A stretch of DNA of 64,000 bases, taken from contig JAJAGP010002200.1 in NCBI GenBank assembly GCA_025084515.1, positions 62,001 to 126,000 on the forward strand, read 5' to 3'. A program made the position numbers and the translations under genes. This document shows positions 1-10,434 of the stretch, one piece after another. The notes below the pieces were generated by a model. It searched no databases and was not told where the DNA came from. It saw only the letters and a program-made list of their open reading frames with translations. Positions within the stretch are counted from its first letter, which is position 1, and each line of letters opens with the position of its first letter. This stretch comes from Ancistrus triradiatus. Lineage: Eukaryota > Chordata > Actinopteri > Siluriformes > Loricariidae.

Positions 1-890
1 TTTTAGTATACTTTGTCTTAAATTAAAGGTTAGAGTTCTTTCACATTTTCAGCGAGATTCAACTGATTAACCATAAATACATTTCAAGATTTATTCCATT
101 CAATTTGACCAAGCCAAGAGATGCCACTAATTCTGTAGTATTATGGATCATAGGTGTTTTTAGCCCACCTTTTTAAAATTGAGTCCCAGCACCCCTAAAA
201 ACAGTAAAAAAAAAGCCATTTTGCTGAAAAAAAAATGCTAAAAACACAGAAAGTATATACAATAGTTTAAGTGTAAGCAGTCCCCCTTTGCCTTGCGAAT
301 GGTATGATCCAAGTGATGGCTTTGTGGCTCACAAGCTCAGCATTACAGGTTGGTGTCTTTCCAGTCACACCGTTTCCCTGCCCAAGAAGTCAGATGTTCT
401 TCTTTCACAAGTGTGGGAATGACAGTCCATAATTGTGTTAAAATGTACAGGGTTTTTTGTTTAAATGGTCTCACTAGGTGCTTAACACCCCTAAAGCTCT
501 GATCCTAGAATCGCCCCTGCTAAGGATAGAAATATCTGACATTTTTTACCTTATGGGGCATAGATGTAGTTTTTGGGGGAATTTGGAAGGAGTGAAAAGT
601 CCTCCCCCAAATAATTCCTGCTCACAGCATCCTTGTAATTTTGTCTGGCTGTTAGATTTGGCTGAAATTATTATTATTATTTTTTAATCATGTTACCTTT
701 AAACTAATTATGTTTGGGTACTTTGGAGACATAAATGCTCTGCTCACACCGGTACGGGCAAAAGGACGCTACATTCACGACTACAGAGCGAGAGCTGTAA
801 GAGAGACTGTTAAAGAGTCTTACAGATAAAAAGGTAGTGTCTAGATGGGATTAGTGCACTGTGTAAATAAAGCACTTTGGGTTGCCTCTG
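1..890. other. No recognised gene or repeat
   Basis: AT-rich non-coding DNA with short A and T runs. The one 69-codon open frame here shows no family resemblance, no splice context and no composition shift, so I do not call it a gene. Confidence 0.5.
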
Positions 891-894
891 AAAG

Positions 895-1290
895 TAAGCA
901 ATCAAGTACATTTTATTTATATAGCACTTTTCTAGAACAAGTCAGAAAATGCTTTCTAATGCAAGACAAGAAATGATATTAATGATAAAATTCAAATTGC
1001 TAAAAGCAGGAGAATAAAAAAACTATTCCATAGTTTTAGAGCATAAGCTTCAAAGGCCTGTCTCCTTTTGATTTTAGGTTAGTTCGGGGGATGGCTAACA
1101 GCCCCTGATTTGAAGATCTTAAAGATCTTGTGCTAATAAGTGGACACAAGAGTTGAATGATATATTTTGAAGCCTCGTTGTGTAAAGCCTGATATGCTAG
1201 CATGAGTATTTTAAATCATGATTGACAGGCAGCCAATGGAGAGAGGCCAGCACTGGTGTGTGTGTGTCAACCTGGTCTTAACGCATGGGG
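895..1290 (+). repeat. Teleost interspersed repeat with TTTATTTATATAGCAC end
   Basis: The block opens with the motif TTTATTTATATAGCAC at about 910, common at one end of teleost interspersed repeats, and continues through phrases such as CAGCCAATGGAGAGAGGCCA near 1230 that belong to the same widespread repeat type. It carries no open frame. I recognise the type but cannot give a certain family name. Its old, diverged state suggests a relic. Confidence 0.4.
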
Positions 1291-1484
1291 AGTGTTTCCT
1301 TTAGCATACTGAATGTGTGGTCTGTAATAATGTGAGACATTGTTGGCTTGGATATAATATAAATTTTAAATATCTTCCTATATAAATATATTGACGTTCC
1401 AGGTCCAACATTTGGTATATTAAGCACCAATTATTGGCTTTGCTTGTGCATCATATCCTGTTTTACTTGAAACCTACGCCTCAG

Positions 1485-1680
1485 TGGTGGGGACATTTTC
1501 CTGTTCTTCACTTTTTTTGTGTGGGTTTTTTGTTTTTTTTACAAAAAAAGGAACTTTTTATTGAAAGAAAGAGAGTAAAAATCTGCTTTAGGTTACTGAG
1601 GTTAAGGTTAGGGATAGGATTTATGTGTGGGTGTAGCATTAATTAGCAATATTATTTCAATGGAAAGTCCCCATAATGGT
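1485..1680 (+). repeat. Possible GGGGACATTTT-type repeat
   Basis: Contains GTGGGGACATTTTCCTGTTCTTCAC at the left, a GGTTAAGGTTAGGGATAGG stretch in the middle and AAAGTCCCCATAATGGTAG at the right. This pairing of a GGGGACA end with a GTCCCCA end is typical of a short inverted-terminal fish repeat. A similar block in the opposite orientation appears near 37660-37865. No coding capacity. Confidence 0.35.
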
Positions 1681-1689
1681 AGAAAGATA

Positions 1690-1752
1690 AATGTGTGTGC
1701 AGATGTGTGTGAGTGTGTGCCTGTGTGTACCTGTGTGTGTGTGTGAGTGTGG
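1690..1752. repeat. Imperfect (TG)n microsatellite
   Basis: TG-dominated simple repeat with interspersed GAG and CCTG interruptions. A short open frame through it yields a Cys/Val-rich peptide that is only a translation of the repeat. Confidence 0.8.
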
Positions 1753-2069
1753 TAAATCAGCAGTGACACACACAGCTCCCAGCCATCATTATGACACTAA
1801 GCAAGAAAAGGTAACAGCAACGCTCCCTGCCTTACTTTTATCTTTCTTACCATTCTGCTGTTTTTATGTAGGCATGCATGAGCGTGACCTGCCCAGACAC
1901 CCGCCTTTAAACAAGCTGTTCAAATAAACTGAAGCAAGAATCCTGGAACGACTCATGTTTTAGCTGTGAGGCAGGTAAAACGGATGTAGATCTCCCAGAA
2001 AAAAAAGAACAAAATGCAATTTTTTTGTGAAATCTATTCCGAATGCTTGGAGTATATTGTTCTGTTTTA

Positions 2070-2420
2070 AAGGTGTAGGCGGAGTGTCTAGGGTGGATAG
2101 GATTAGGAATGAGATCATCAGAGGGACAGCACAGGTTGGAAAATTGGGAGACAAAATTCGAGAGGGAAGACTGAGATGGTTTGGACATGTGCAGAGGAGG
2201 GATAGTGGATATATTGGTAGGAGGATGTTGGAGATGGAGCTGCCAGGCAAGAGACGGAGAGGAAGACCAAAGAGGAGTTATTTGGTTGTGGTGAATGAAG
2301 GATATTCAGGGAGTTGGGTGGAGGTGTAGATAGGACGTTGGAGGACAGGGTGAGGTGGAAAACGTTTACTCGCTGTGGTGACCCCTGATAAAGGGAGAAA
2401 CCGAAAAGAAGAAGAAAGAG
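2070..2420 (+). pseudogene. LINE reverse-transcriptase C-terminal tail, relic
   Basis: The plus frame from about 2073 reads a basic peptide containing RWFGHVQRRDS, then GRRMLEMELPGKRRRGRPKR, a tail known from fish non-LTR retrotransposon ORF2 proteins (RTE-like or related clades). A frame change near 2290 is followed by a peptide DRVRWKTF-TRCGDP and then stop codons, which matches the usual end of that protein. A short AAG-rich run at 2403-2420 could be the 3' tail. Only the last 110 or so codons are present, as expected of a 5'-truncated LINE insertion. I am confident of LINE origin, less so of the clade. Confidence 0.75.
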
Positions 2421-2587
2421 AAGGCAACTTCAGCTGGTTGTGCAAATGCAGTTTGGGTGTAGTGCTTCATAATATGTTTATTTACTTAAAGGGATCATTT
2501 TATGATAAACTGACTTTTCCACAGTGTGCCTAAGAAACGCACGTTGGCCAATGATAAAGTTTGTTGCATAAGCCTTTATGTAAATGT

Positions 2588-2783
2588 GGGACTGTGGTAG
2601 CCTAGCGGTTAAAAGTACTGGACTATGGACCAGAAGGTCTAGGGTTCAAATCCCACCTCTGCCAACCTGCCACTGTTGGCTCCTTGAGCAAGACCCTTAA
2701 CCCACAACTGCTTAGATTGGAAGATTGTAACAATTGTAAGTTGCTCTGGATAAGGGTGTCTGCTAAATTATATAAATGTTATA
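2588..2783 (+). repeat. tRNA-derived SINE, copy 1
   Basis: The head carries an A box (TAGCCTAGCGG) and a B box (GGTTCAAATCCC), the internal RNA polymerase III promoter inherited from a tRNA. The middle contains TTGAGCAAGACCCTTAACCC. The tail TTGCTCTGGATAAGGGTGTC then GCTAAAT matches the stem-loop 3' tail shared by UnaL2-type LINEs and their SINEs. It lies 13 bases before a second, more diverged copy in the same orientation. Confidence 0.85.
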
Positions 2784-2796
2784 TTTTTTTCCTTAT

Positions 2797-3010
2797 GGGA
2801 CTGTGGCATCTTAGTGGTTAAGGTAATGAACTATGGACCAGAAGGGCGTGAGTTCAAATCCCAAACCCCATCAAGCTGCCACTGTTGGGTCCTTGAGCAA
2901 GACCCTTAACCCACAATTTCTTGGATTGTAACAGTTGTAATAGCTAAGATTGTATCAGTTGTAAGTCGCTCTGGAAAAGGGCGTCGGCTAAATGACGAGA
3001 TTTAAATACT
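2797..3010 (+). repeat. tRNA-derived SINE, copy 2
   Basis: Same family as the copy just upstream, with a poorer B box (AGTTCAAATCCC) and a tail reading CGCTCTGGAAAAGGGCGTCG. A short duplicated segment (TTGTAACAGTTGTAATAGC followed by ATTGTATCAGTTGTAAG) lies before the tail. The head-to-tail pair suggests one SINE inserted at or near the A-rich end of the other. Confidence 0.8.
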
Positions 3011-4230
3011 ACATTTTGATATTTTTGTGCTAACGATTAAAATATTTAATCATATATTTAATCACTACGATTGGACAATATACGTTTCAACAGAATGCGT
3101 TTGTTACTTATTAATATTTACTACACACAAAAGAACACAACAGCGATTACCAGAAAGTAATCTAACTTTAATAAAGTTTTCTAATGAAAATTATTTGTAG
3201 CTACTTTTGTTAGAAACTGCATGCTCATGCTGTCGTCTCACCTACCAGGCATGTTGTCATTATGTAACAGAATCTGCTGTCACACAGTAATGAGCAAAGC
3301 TATATAAGGAGGCATCTAAAGTCTTTTACAGTTCTGTTCGCTATAGCCTAATAGTGCTCTATGTAGTATGTAAATTATTAACTGTTAACTTAAAATGACA
3401 ACAAATTATAATAGATCATAAAAATCTGTTTCTTAACTCTAAGCGTAAACAGCTGGTCACCTCAACAGCCAATCAATGCTGCGAATCCATGAGCAGAGGC
3501 GGGAGTTAAAGAGCAGAAGTTCATAATTCGGGTTTATAACTTGGTTGATGTGTTTCGAGACTTTTTTTTTACTCATGTGTGTGGATGATTTTACACTATG
3601 TATTTATACCAAGCTGTATATAGTGTTTGTAAGTGTACGTACCTGTCCTATTGTAAGTAGTACTGCTTTATTTATCCCTCCACTACCTGTACATTCTCTC
3701 TGTAACTATATAATCTGGTTCACATTTGCTCGTTGAGTCTCTGGTTCATCCGGCTGATCTTCTGTGTTGTTCCTAATTCTGTCTATCGGTGCATGTTTGG
3801 CTTCTGTCAAACAAAAGTATCAGGTCCATCAGACCATCCGCCTAAGTGTACAGCTTTAACCTACACAGGGTCAGAACAGTGCATTACTCTATTATCTGTA
3901 ATTATTGTGACTTTCCATAAATTAAAAATGCAGTGACATTAGGGAAGCTGTGTAGATGGTAGCGTTCCACTCATGTTTTCAGCGGTATCTCTGGCTCATT
4001 TATGTATCATTTGCATGCAGTTTTCTTGTGAAAATACCCTTTATATTTGCATTACAGTAGCATAAAATGACTATTTGACTATGGTAATGTCTGGTCAGCG
4101 TCCATTTTGGTCAACGACCTGTTTCACGGAATGTAATACGACACATTATTAAGACTTAATTTTGATAGAACAAATATACTGTATTTAAAACTGAATAGAA
4201 CTTACCCTTAAAAGGAACAAACTTAAATAT
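3011..4230. other. No recognised gene or repeat
   Basis: About 1.2 kb of AT-rich sequence. Two adjacent open frames of 63 and 67 codons (3545-3936) have no recognisable domain and no splice-site context. I see nothing else to support. Confidence 0.5.
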
Positions 4231-4236
4231 GGTATA

Positions 4237-4575
4237 CAGTACTAGTGAAAAGTTTGGACACACCTTCTCACGCAGTGTTTTTTTTTTTTTTTTTAATGTT
4301 TTCTACATTGTAGATTAATATTGAACACATCATAACTATGAAGGAACACGCATGGAATCATGGAGTAAACAAAAAAATGTTAAACAAACCAGAATAAGTT
4401 TTATACTTTAGATTCTGTGCTTCGTACCTCTGCACAACAAAGCCGAAAGACAAGGGAACAGACAATTCAAAGAAGAGAAAAGCGTGTTGAGCTTCATAAG
4501 TCTGGTAGGTAATGGCTATAAAAAATTGCTACTTGTCTGAAAATATCCTTATCTACAGCTAGGGCACTGGTTAAA
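4237..4575 (+). mobile_element. Tc1-like element, left end only
   Basis: Starts after a TA at 4235-4236 with CAGTACTAGTGAAAAGTTTGGACACACC, a variant of a very common fish Tc1 terminal repeat. After a poly(T) run it reaches a sequence translating as a transposase N-terminus (KRVVELHKSG and GYKK) at about 4475-4530. The element then stops where a SINE begins, so the catalytic part and the right end are missing. Confidence 0.7.
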
Positions 4576-4583
4576 ATATGAGA

Positions 4584-4765
4584 GAATGGTGGTGCAGTGG
4601 ATAAGGTAACCAGAATCAGGGTTCAAATCTCAGCACTGCCAAGCTGCCGCTGTTGGGCTCTTGAGCAAGGCTCTTAACCCACAGTTTCTAGGACAGTACC
4701 TTGTAAGATTCTATCAGCCTTAAGTCACTCCGGATAAGAAAGTATGTTTAAAAAATGGAAATGTA
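4584..4765 (+). repeat. tRNA-derived SINE, diverged copy
   Basis: Shows the A box region (TGGTGCAGTGGATAAGG), a B box (GGTTCAAATCTC), the CTTGAGCAAGGCTCTTAACCC middle and a worn UnaL2-type tail (TAAGTCACTCCGGATAAGAA). It directly abuts the truncated Tc1 end on its left. Confidence 0.75.
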
Positions 4766-4884
4766 ACTACAAAATACATTTTCTTGCTAAAACACATTAA
4801 GAATATTCAATTCTCGAACATTTCCAGATACTTATGAAGTATCACAAGTTAATGACGAACTGATATTTGCAGAAATATTAATTG

Positions 4885-4975
4885 ATTAATTAGTTCACTG
4901 AATTTCAGCCAGGCCAGGAATCAAATCCAGGTCTCTGGAGCTTTGACCACCAAGTCACTGTGCTCAGTGTTGGTC
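4885..4975 (-). repeat. Fragment of minus-strand tRNA-like repeat head
   Basis: Reading the complement gives a GGATTTGATTCC-like B box and a preceding GTGACTTGGTGGTCAAAG segment, resembling the tRNA-like head of a fish SINE. Too short and worn to assign firmly. Confidence 0.3.
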
Positions 4976-5112
4976 TTAAATAATTTCCCTGCAGAACCAT
5001 TTTTAAATTAGAGGGTAGGTTATTTATTGATTGATCGATTGATTGATTGATTTAATATCACATCAACACCAATGGCTGTTTGTGACAGAAGCAAGGTTAC
5101 AATGATACATAT

Positions 5113-5300
5113 AATGAAACAATACCGCTTAATCCAATTCAAGGTCACAGGGAGCCGGGGCATAACGAGCAGCACAGGGTGCAACGCCAGAAATAGACAG
5201 GGTGCCAATCCATCTCAGGGCACATGCACACACACACACACACACACACACTCAATAAATCACACTTAGACACTTTAAGGCAAACAGTTAACCTGATGCA
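5113..5300 (-). repeat. SINE-associated repeat with (CA)n run
   Basis: Contains GCACAGGGTGCAACGCCAGAAATAGACAGGGTGCCAATCC, a phrase from a very common teleost repeat whose tRNA-like head lies at the opposite end in better copies (compare 45420-45715). A (CA)n run occupies 5224-5252. Only the central part is present. Confidence 0.5.
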
Positions 5301-5360
5301 AAATATAATTTGACTCTGGTGCCCAAGCATTTGTATAAGACTGTACGTATTAAATATATA

Positions 5361-5560
5361 CTCAGTGACAAAAAAGGCACCAAGAAGGAGTTGGAATGGA
5401 ATGAAACTTTATATGTGTGAATGTAATGATGATATATGGAAGTGATTACAATATTAGAGTGAAAAGATAAGCTTATTAGGAAAAACTGTACAACTGAAAG
5501 GAGGCTCTAGTTACCCTGTTAGGCCACCTCTAGCCTGGATGCAAGATGAGATACAGTTTG
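5361..5560 (+). repeat. Transposon-like repeat with CTCAGTGACAAAAAAGGCACC end
   Basis: Begins next to a TA dinucleotide with CTCAGTGACAAAAAAGGCACC, the form of a Tc1-type terminal repeat, and runs through GGAGGCTCTAGTTACCCTGTTAGG. A second copy of the same stretch occurs at 54075-54290 in the same orientation, proving it is a dispersed repeat. Downstream to 5860 is an open frame of 106 codons with no recognisable domain. Confidence 0.5.
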
Positions 5561-5859
5561 GCAATCTAGTGAGACATTCCTTGGAAATGGAAATGGTCCG
5601 GCCAGAGACAGGGGTGTGTAGTGAAGGTGCCCCCTGTGTCTGGTTGGTGGGAGCTGCTCAGGGTGGATCAAACCATCCTCTCTACTGGGGGTCTGTCTGG
5701 GCCGTCTGGAGCCTGTTCGCCGTGTGTGTGTACCCCCATAAAACTTCTCTTACTCCACTGATGCACCCCCTCTTAAAGTCTGTCAGCTGTGCAAAATGTA
5801 TTCGAGGCATGTCTAGCAGTCAACAATCTCTGAGCAAGAGGTCCACTACCCACAAGTAG

Positions 5860-6720
5860 CCTCTGAGAGCCTTTTTCTAGACAGCAGGGGAGGCAAGCCC
5901 TCTTATGGCAAGACCCGTGTCTAATCAGTATCTAAACAATGACAACAGCAACAACAAACCCAGTATGAACTGTAATAATTTATTTGGAGTTTATGTGATT
6001 AAGCATCCTGCATTCTAAAAATCAAACTGAATAAAATAAAATTGTGTGTCATGATTTCCAAACAGGAATCTTATATGAACCTTATTAATAAATGTAGTAA
6101 TAAACCTTCGTGATGTGATTTTCATTCTGCATCAGTGAAGGAAACCCAACATATTAAAGTCTGTGTGTGGTCCTGTGTGTATAAAATAATGGTGAAAAAT
6201 CAATCAGATGTAATTTAACCAAGGGAGCTCAAACTTTTGCATTAGACAGCACTGTAAGCACAAGCAATATGAGCCACTTTAATACTTGAGTAGTTACTTG
6301 GGTCATTTCTCAGAAAGGTATCATTACATTTACAGAAATGTAAGCATTGTGTACTTTATATTACACTTCATATTGCATTATTACAGGTCATATTGATTTT
6401 AATACAAGCAGCACCAGGAATATCAGCTCGGCCTGACTTTGAGACGGAGGACCAACATTTCATTAACTGTCTTTTTCACACTAGCTACCATGTTGGGGAG
6501 AAAGTATTTGCCCGCTTCATGATTTCTTGTGTCATGCCTAATTATTTCACGTCTGCAACAACTACATTTAATATAACACAAAATACTTTGTGGACAAAGT
6601 AATTGACCTTCTGAGTTACTAGCTAATTTAATGTAATTGAGCTGATTGATTTGATTCAGCCACACTAGACACACCCAGGACTGATTATTGCCAGCCCTGT
6701 TCAATATATAGTACTCACTT
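5860..6720. other. Worn repeat-like DNA, no gene
   Basis: Mostly AT-rich. The segment 6615-6710 (CACACCCAGGACTGATTATTGCCAGCCCTG) resembles pieces of fish DNA-transposon ends, but no inverted partner or coding sequence is visible. The open frames at 6393-6704 are short and lie opposite each other, so neither is called. Confidence 0.4.
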
Positions 6721-6722
6721 CA

Positions 6723-7500
6723 ACCAGCCTTAACCTTAAAACCACCTCCTGTTTCTACACTCATTGTCAAGTCAAATTTATTTCTATGGTGCTTTCTACA
6801 ATGGAGCATTGTCTCAAAGCAGCTTTCCAATTTTAGATTAGCTTCTAATATCTGGGGGCAATTCCAAATTGAGCAAGCCTAAGATGACAGTGGCAAGGAA
6901 AAACGCCCTAAACGTTATAAGGAAGAAATCTTGGGAGGACCAAGATTCATCACTTGATTTAATAAATAAATGTATTTCTGTATTTATTTAAATATTATTA
7001 GACACATCTACCATATTGCTCCACCTTGTAGATGTAAATTCAGAGAGAGCAGCTCTTCTGTTGTTGTATAGTTAGTGTTAGTCATCCTCTAATCCTTCAT
7101 CAGTGCACACAGAATGCTGCCTACAGGATACTGGTGGCTGAACATTTTAGGACGGTGGACTATTTTCAGTCTAGCAATGCCACTGAGGTGATTTAAAACT
7201 CCTGCAGCACTGCTGTGTCTGAGCCACTCATACCAGCATGACACACACTAACAGTGCAGTGCTGAGAATGATCCACCATCCAAACAGTACCTGATCTGTG
7301 CTGGTCCTGTGGGGGCCCTGACCATTAGAGGACAGAGTAAAGGGGATGAACAGAGTATGTAGAGAAACAGATGGACTACAGTCTGTAATTACAGAGCTAC
7401 AAAGAGCTTCTATATGGGAAGTGGAACTGATAAAATGGACAATGAGTGTAGAAACTAGAGCTGGTTTTACTGTTATAGCTGATCGGTGTATATACAATGT
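6723..7500. mobile_element. Interrupted non-autonomous inverted-repeat element
   Basis: The right part ends with GTTTTACTGTTATAGCTGATCGGTGTATATAC (7460-7492), a well-known fish non-autonomous terminal sequence, preceded by AAAATGGACAATGAGTGTAGAAAC. The left part at 6723-6768 carries the inverted partner (AAAACCACCTCCTGTTTCTACACTCATTGTC). About 190 bases of a different repeat (6771-6960) separate the left end from the body, so the element appears to have been split by another insertion. No coding capacity. Confidence 0.55.
6771..6965 (+). repeat. TCAAGTCAAATTTATTT repeat inside the preceding element
   Basis: Runs from TCAAGTCAAATTTATTTCTATGG through GGAGCATTGTCTCAAAGCAGC to AAGAAATCTTGGGAGGACCAAG. 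The same phrases occur in the longer copy at 44825-45300, in a minus-strand copy at 19715-19885 and in 57685-57830, so this is a dispersed family. No open frame. Confidence 0.6.
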
Positions 7501-7595
7501 ATATTTTGCACATACCTATGATATGAATCCATGCTGCATTACTTCTCACACTGCACTTTCATGAAGACTGAATCTGTAACAAAGTCCATTTTATA

Positions 7596-9206
7596 CAGTC
7601 ATATGAAAAAGTTTGGGCACCCCTGATAATTTTCATGATTTTTCTTTATAAATCATTGGTTGTCCAGCTCAGCAATTTCAGGTAAATATATCATATAGCA
7701 GATGAACACCGTGATATTTGAGAAGTGAAATGAAGTTTATAGGTTTTTACAGAAAGTGTAAACAGTAATTATTCAAACAAAATTAGGCAGAGGTGCATAA
7801 ATTTGGGCACCCTTGTCATTTGAATACCTTTAGCACTAATTATTGGAACACAAAATTTGTTTTGTAAGCTCATTGACCCTTGATCTACATACCACAAGTG
7901 AAATCCAACTATGAGAAAAGTGTTAAGGTGGCCAATTGGAAGTTTTTCTCCTCTTTGCATCTTCTCTGAAGAGTGGCAACATGGGAGCCTCCAAAACAAC
8001 TCTCAAATGGCCTGAAAACAAAGGTTGTTCAACATCATGGTTCAGGGAAAGGGAAAAGCTCTCTCAAGAGATTTCAGCTGTCAGTTTCCACTGTGAGGAA
8101 CATAGTGAGGCATGGAAGACCACAGGCACAGTTTCTAGTTAAGGAACTCCCGAAGTGGCAGACCAAGAAAATCTCAGATAGGCGAGGTGAAGGATGGTGA
8201 GAACAGTCATAGTCAAGCCACAGACCACCTCCAAAGACCTACAACCTCATCTTGCTGCAGATGGTGAGATGGTCACTGTTTCATCGTTCAACTATACAGC
8301 GCACTTTGCACAAGGAGAGCTGTATGGGAGAGTAATGCAGAAGAAGCCTTTTCTGCAGACACGCCACAAACAGAGTCACTTGAGGGGTGCTAACAGCACA
8401 TTTGGACAAATCCAGCTTCATTTTGGAATAAAGTGCTGTCTACTGATGAAACTACAATTTAGTTATTTGGACATAACAACGAGAGGCGGAAAGCGGAGAA
8501 CACAGCTCCCAGCAATCCCAAGACAAACACTTGTCTACCACCCAGTAAATTTGGTGGCGGTTCCATCATGCCATGGGACTGTGTGGCCAGTGGCAGTACT
8601 AGGAAATCTTGTTTAAAGTTGAGGGTCGCATGGATTCCAGTTAATATCTTCCAGATTCTTGAAGAACAATGTTCAAGAATCAGTGACAAAGTTGCACCGA
8701 CCCCAAACCCTGCTCAAAATCTACTTAAGGCATTCATGCAGAGGAACCAGTACAACGTTCTGGAATGGGGCCATCTCAGTCCCCAGACATGAATATTACT
8801 GAAAATGTGGGCTGTCCATGCTCGGAAACCATCAAACCTGACTGAAAACTGGAGATGTTTCCTAAAGAAGGAATGGTCCAAAGCACCTTCAACCAGAAAT
8901 CCAGACTGGAAGCTGTAGGAAGCGTTTTAGTGGCTGTTATTTCTACAAAAGGAGGATCTACTAAAATTATTGATGTCATTTTTTCTGTTGGGGTTGCCCA
9001 AATTTTATGCACCTGCCTAATTTTGTTTGAATAATTACTGCACACACTTTGTAAATCCTATAAACTTTCATTTCATCTTCTCAAATATCACTGTGTTCAT
9101 CTGATATATGATATATTTAACTCAAGTTGCTGATCTGAACAACCAATGATTTATAAACTAAAATCATGAAAATTATCAGGGGTGCCCAAACTTTTTCATA
9201 CGACTG
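7596..9206 (+). mobile_element. Tc1-like transposon, family A, copy 1, full length
   Basis: Flanked by TA on both sides (7594-7595 and 9207-9208). The ends are inverted copies: CAGTCATATGAAAAAGTTTG at the left and CAAACTTTTTCATACGACTG at the right, and the similarity extends about 200 bases inward (TCATGATTTTT..., ACCAATGATTTATAAA). The length of 1611 bp is normal for Tc1. The plus strand encodes a broken transposase between about 7970 and 9040: visible pieces include a helix-turn-helix part (RFQLSVSTVRNIVRH, near 8060) and a C-terminal piece ISAKGG (near 8940). The frame changes many times, so no functional enzyme remains. The family normally cuts and pastes at TA using a DDE catalytic triad. 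Confidence 0.92.
7936..9040 (+). pseudogene. Broken Tc1 transposase (family A, copy 1)
   Basis: Short frames in series at 7973-8200, 8194-8616 and 8568-8792 spell successive parts of one Tc1-type transposase: an N-terminal HTH region with KTKVVQHHGSGKG, a middle with ELYGRVMQKKPFLQTRHKQS, and a later region with QRNQYNVLEWG that precedes the third acidic residue. Frameshifts separate them, and the catalytic residues are not in one continuous frame. DNA-binding and DDE strand transfer would be the ancestral roles. I infer an inactive relic. Confidence 0.85.
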
Positions 9207-9208
9207 TA

Positions 9209-9990
9209 TTACATGAACTATAATATAATGCAAAAAGACTTCTTGGATACACAATGTAAAGCAGCTGATTGTTTTTTAATCTGTTTCCTGGAAAGGATAA
9301 CTTCTTTTAATTCAGAGAATCAACAAACCAAGGACTTTGATTGGGTTCCCAGACTTTTTCTAAAACTGTAAACAGTCTTGGCCAAACCCAAAACTGCAAA
9401 ATCAGTGTTGTTATACTCAGTGGTAATGACTTCAAACAATTGGCGAGCAATGTTTCCCAGTTGGTTTTCATTTAATGCGAGACCAGATATTCTCTGCAGG
9501 GTTCAAATCTGAACTCTGACCAAACCAAAACATGAGCCTGGTGGACTGTGGCAGATTATTAACTAACGACTTAACTCACAAGAATATAAACAAGACAAAA
9601 AGGTATTTTGGAAGATTTTGCACACCCAGCCATGTGTTACTTTGAGTTTTATATCAAACATTTAAATCTTTTCATGGCATAATCTTTGTCTACAAGGAGA
9701 CTTTGTAAGAGAATTTCCCTGTTTCATGCTTTTCCCCCATCAGTTCAGTCCAGTAATGAGCAGCGACAAGCAAATGGTGGAACACGTACAGTGCATTTTC
9801 CTACTTCTTGCTAATTTTCTGAACAACGATTTGTTGTTAGGACCTTTAAAAGCTTCATCATTTGCAATTTTAGGTCTGGACCATTTTTTGCCCAGGGCTA
9901 TATGTATATTTGAAGGGTAAAGTATTTGAAAATGTATCTTTTGTCATTTTAGAACCGCACAGTTTATCTCTGGTTGTAATAGAAATACAC
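9209..9990. other. No recognised gene or repeat
   Basis: Unique-looking AT-rich DNA between two transposons. A 64-codon open frame at 9726-9920 has no recognisable domain. I see nothing else to support. Confidence 0.5.
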
Positions 9991-9992
9991 TA

Positions 9993-10430
9993 CTGTGCAA
10001 AAGTCTTAGGCCACCATTAGATTTGCTGGTTTAGCAATGGTAAGCTTATAATGACCATATATAATTATTTACCAGTATCTTTATTAGAATACAACTAGAA
10101 AATACAGAACAACTGTATGCAGTATTAAAAACTGAAATAAAAAAGTTTCACTTGAGCAATAGCAGCATGTTGGAGTTTCATCTGGATGCAATATCGACCC
10201 TTCTACAATCTGAAGAAGCTTGATCGGGAATGGTCTTTTTGGAAGGGTGTAGCAGCCAAAGAACCCACAGGGAGGTCACACTAAATACAGATTTTTTCTT
10301 TCAATTTTGTGTCTACATTTCCTGTATCTTTTTGTATCTTAATAAAGTGACTGAGAAATGAATAACCTATGGTCATTATACCATTGCTAAAACCAGAAAT
10401 CCAACAGTGGCCTAAGACTTTATGTATTAT
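9993..10430. mobile_element. Non-autonomous element, family E, copy 1
   Basis: Starts after a TA with CTGTGCAAAAGTCTTAGGCCACC and ends with the worn inverted partner GTGGCCTAAGACTTTATG. About 440 bases long with no transposase. Phrases such as GGTCTTTTTGGAAGGGTG and GGAGGTCACACTAAATAC recur in copies at 25364, 47633, 50075 and 58579. The TIR style and TA target point to Tc1/mariner mobilisation in trans. Confidence 0.75.
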
Positions 10431-10434
10431 GTAT

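Noticed and set aside
2588..2665. A tRNA gene
   Set aside because: A and B boxes are present, but the sequence continues into a SINE body and tail and occurs several times in the window; the stems do not form a full tRNA.
5539..5859. A 106-codon plus frame
   Set aside because: It starts within a dispersed repeat and shows no recognisable domain or splice context.
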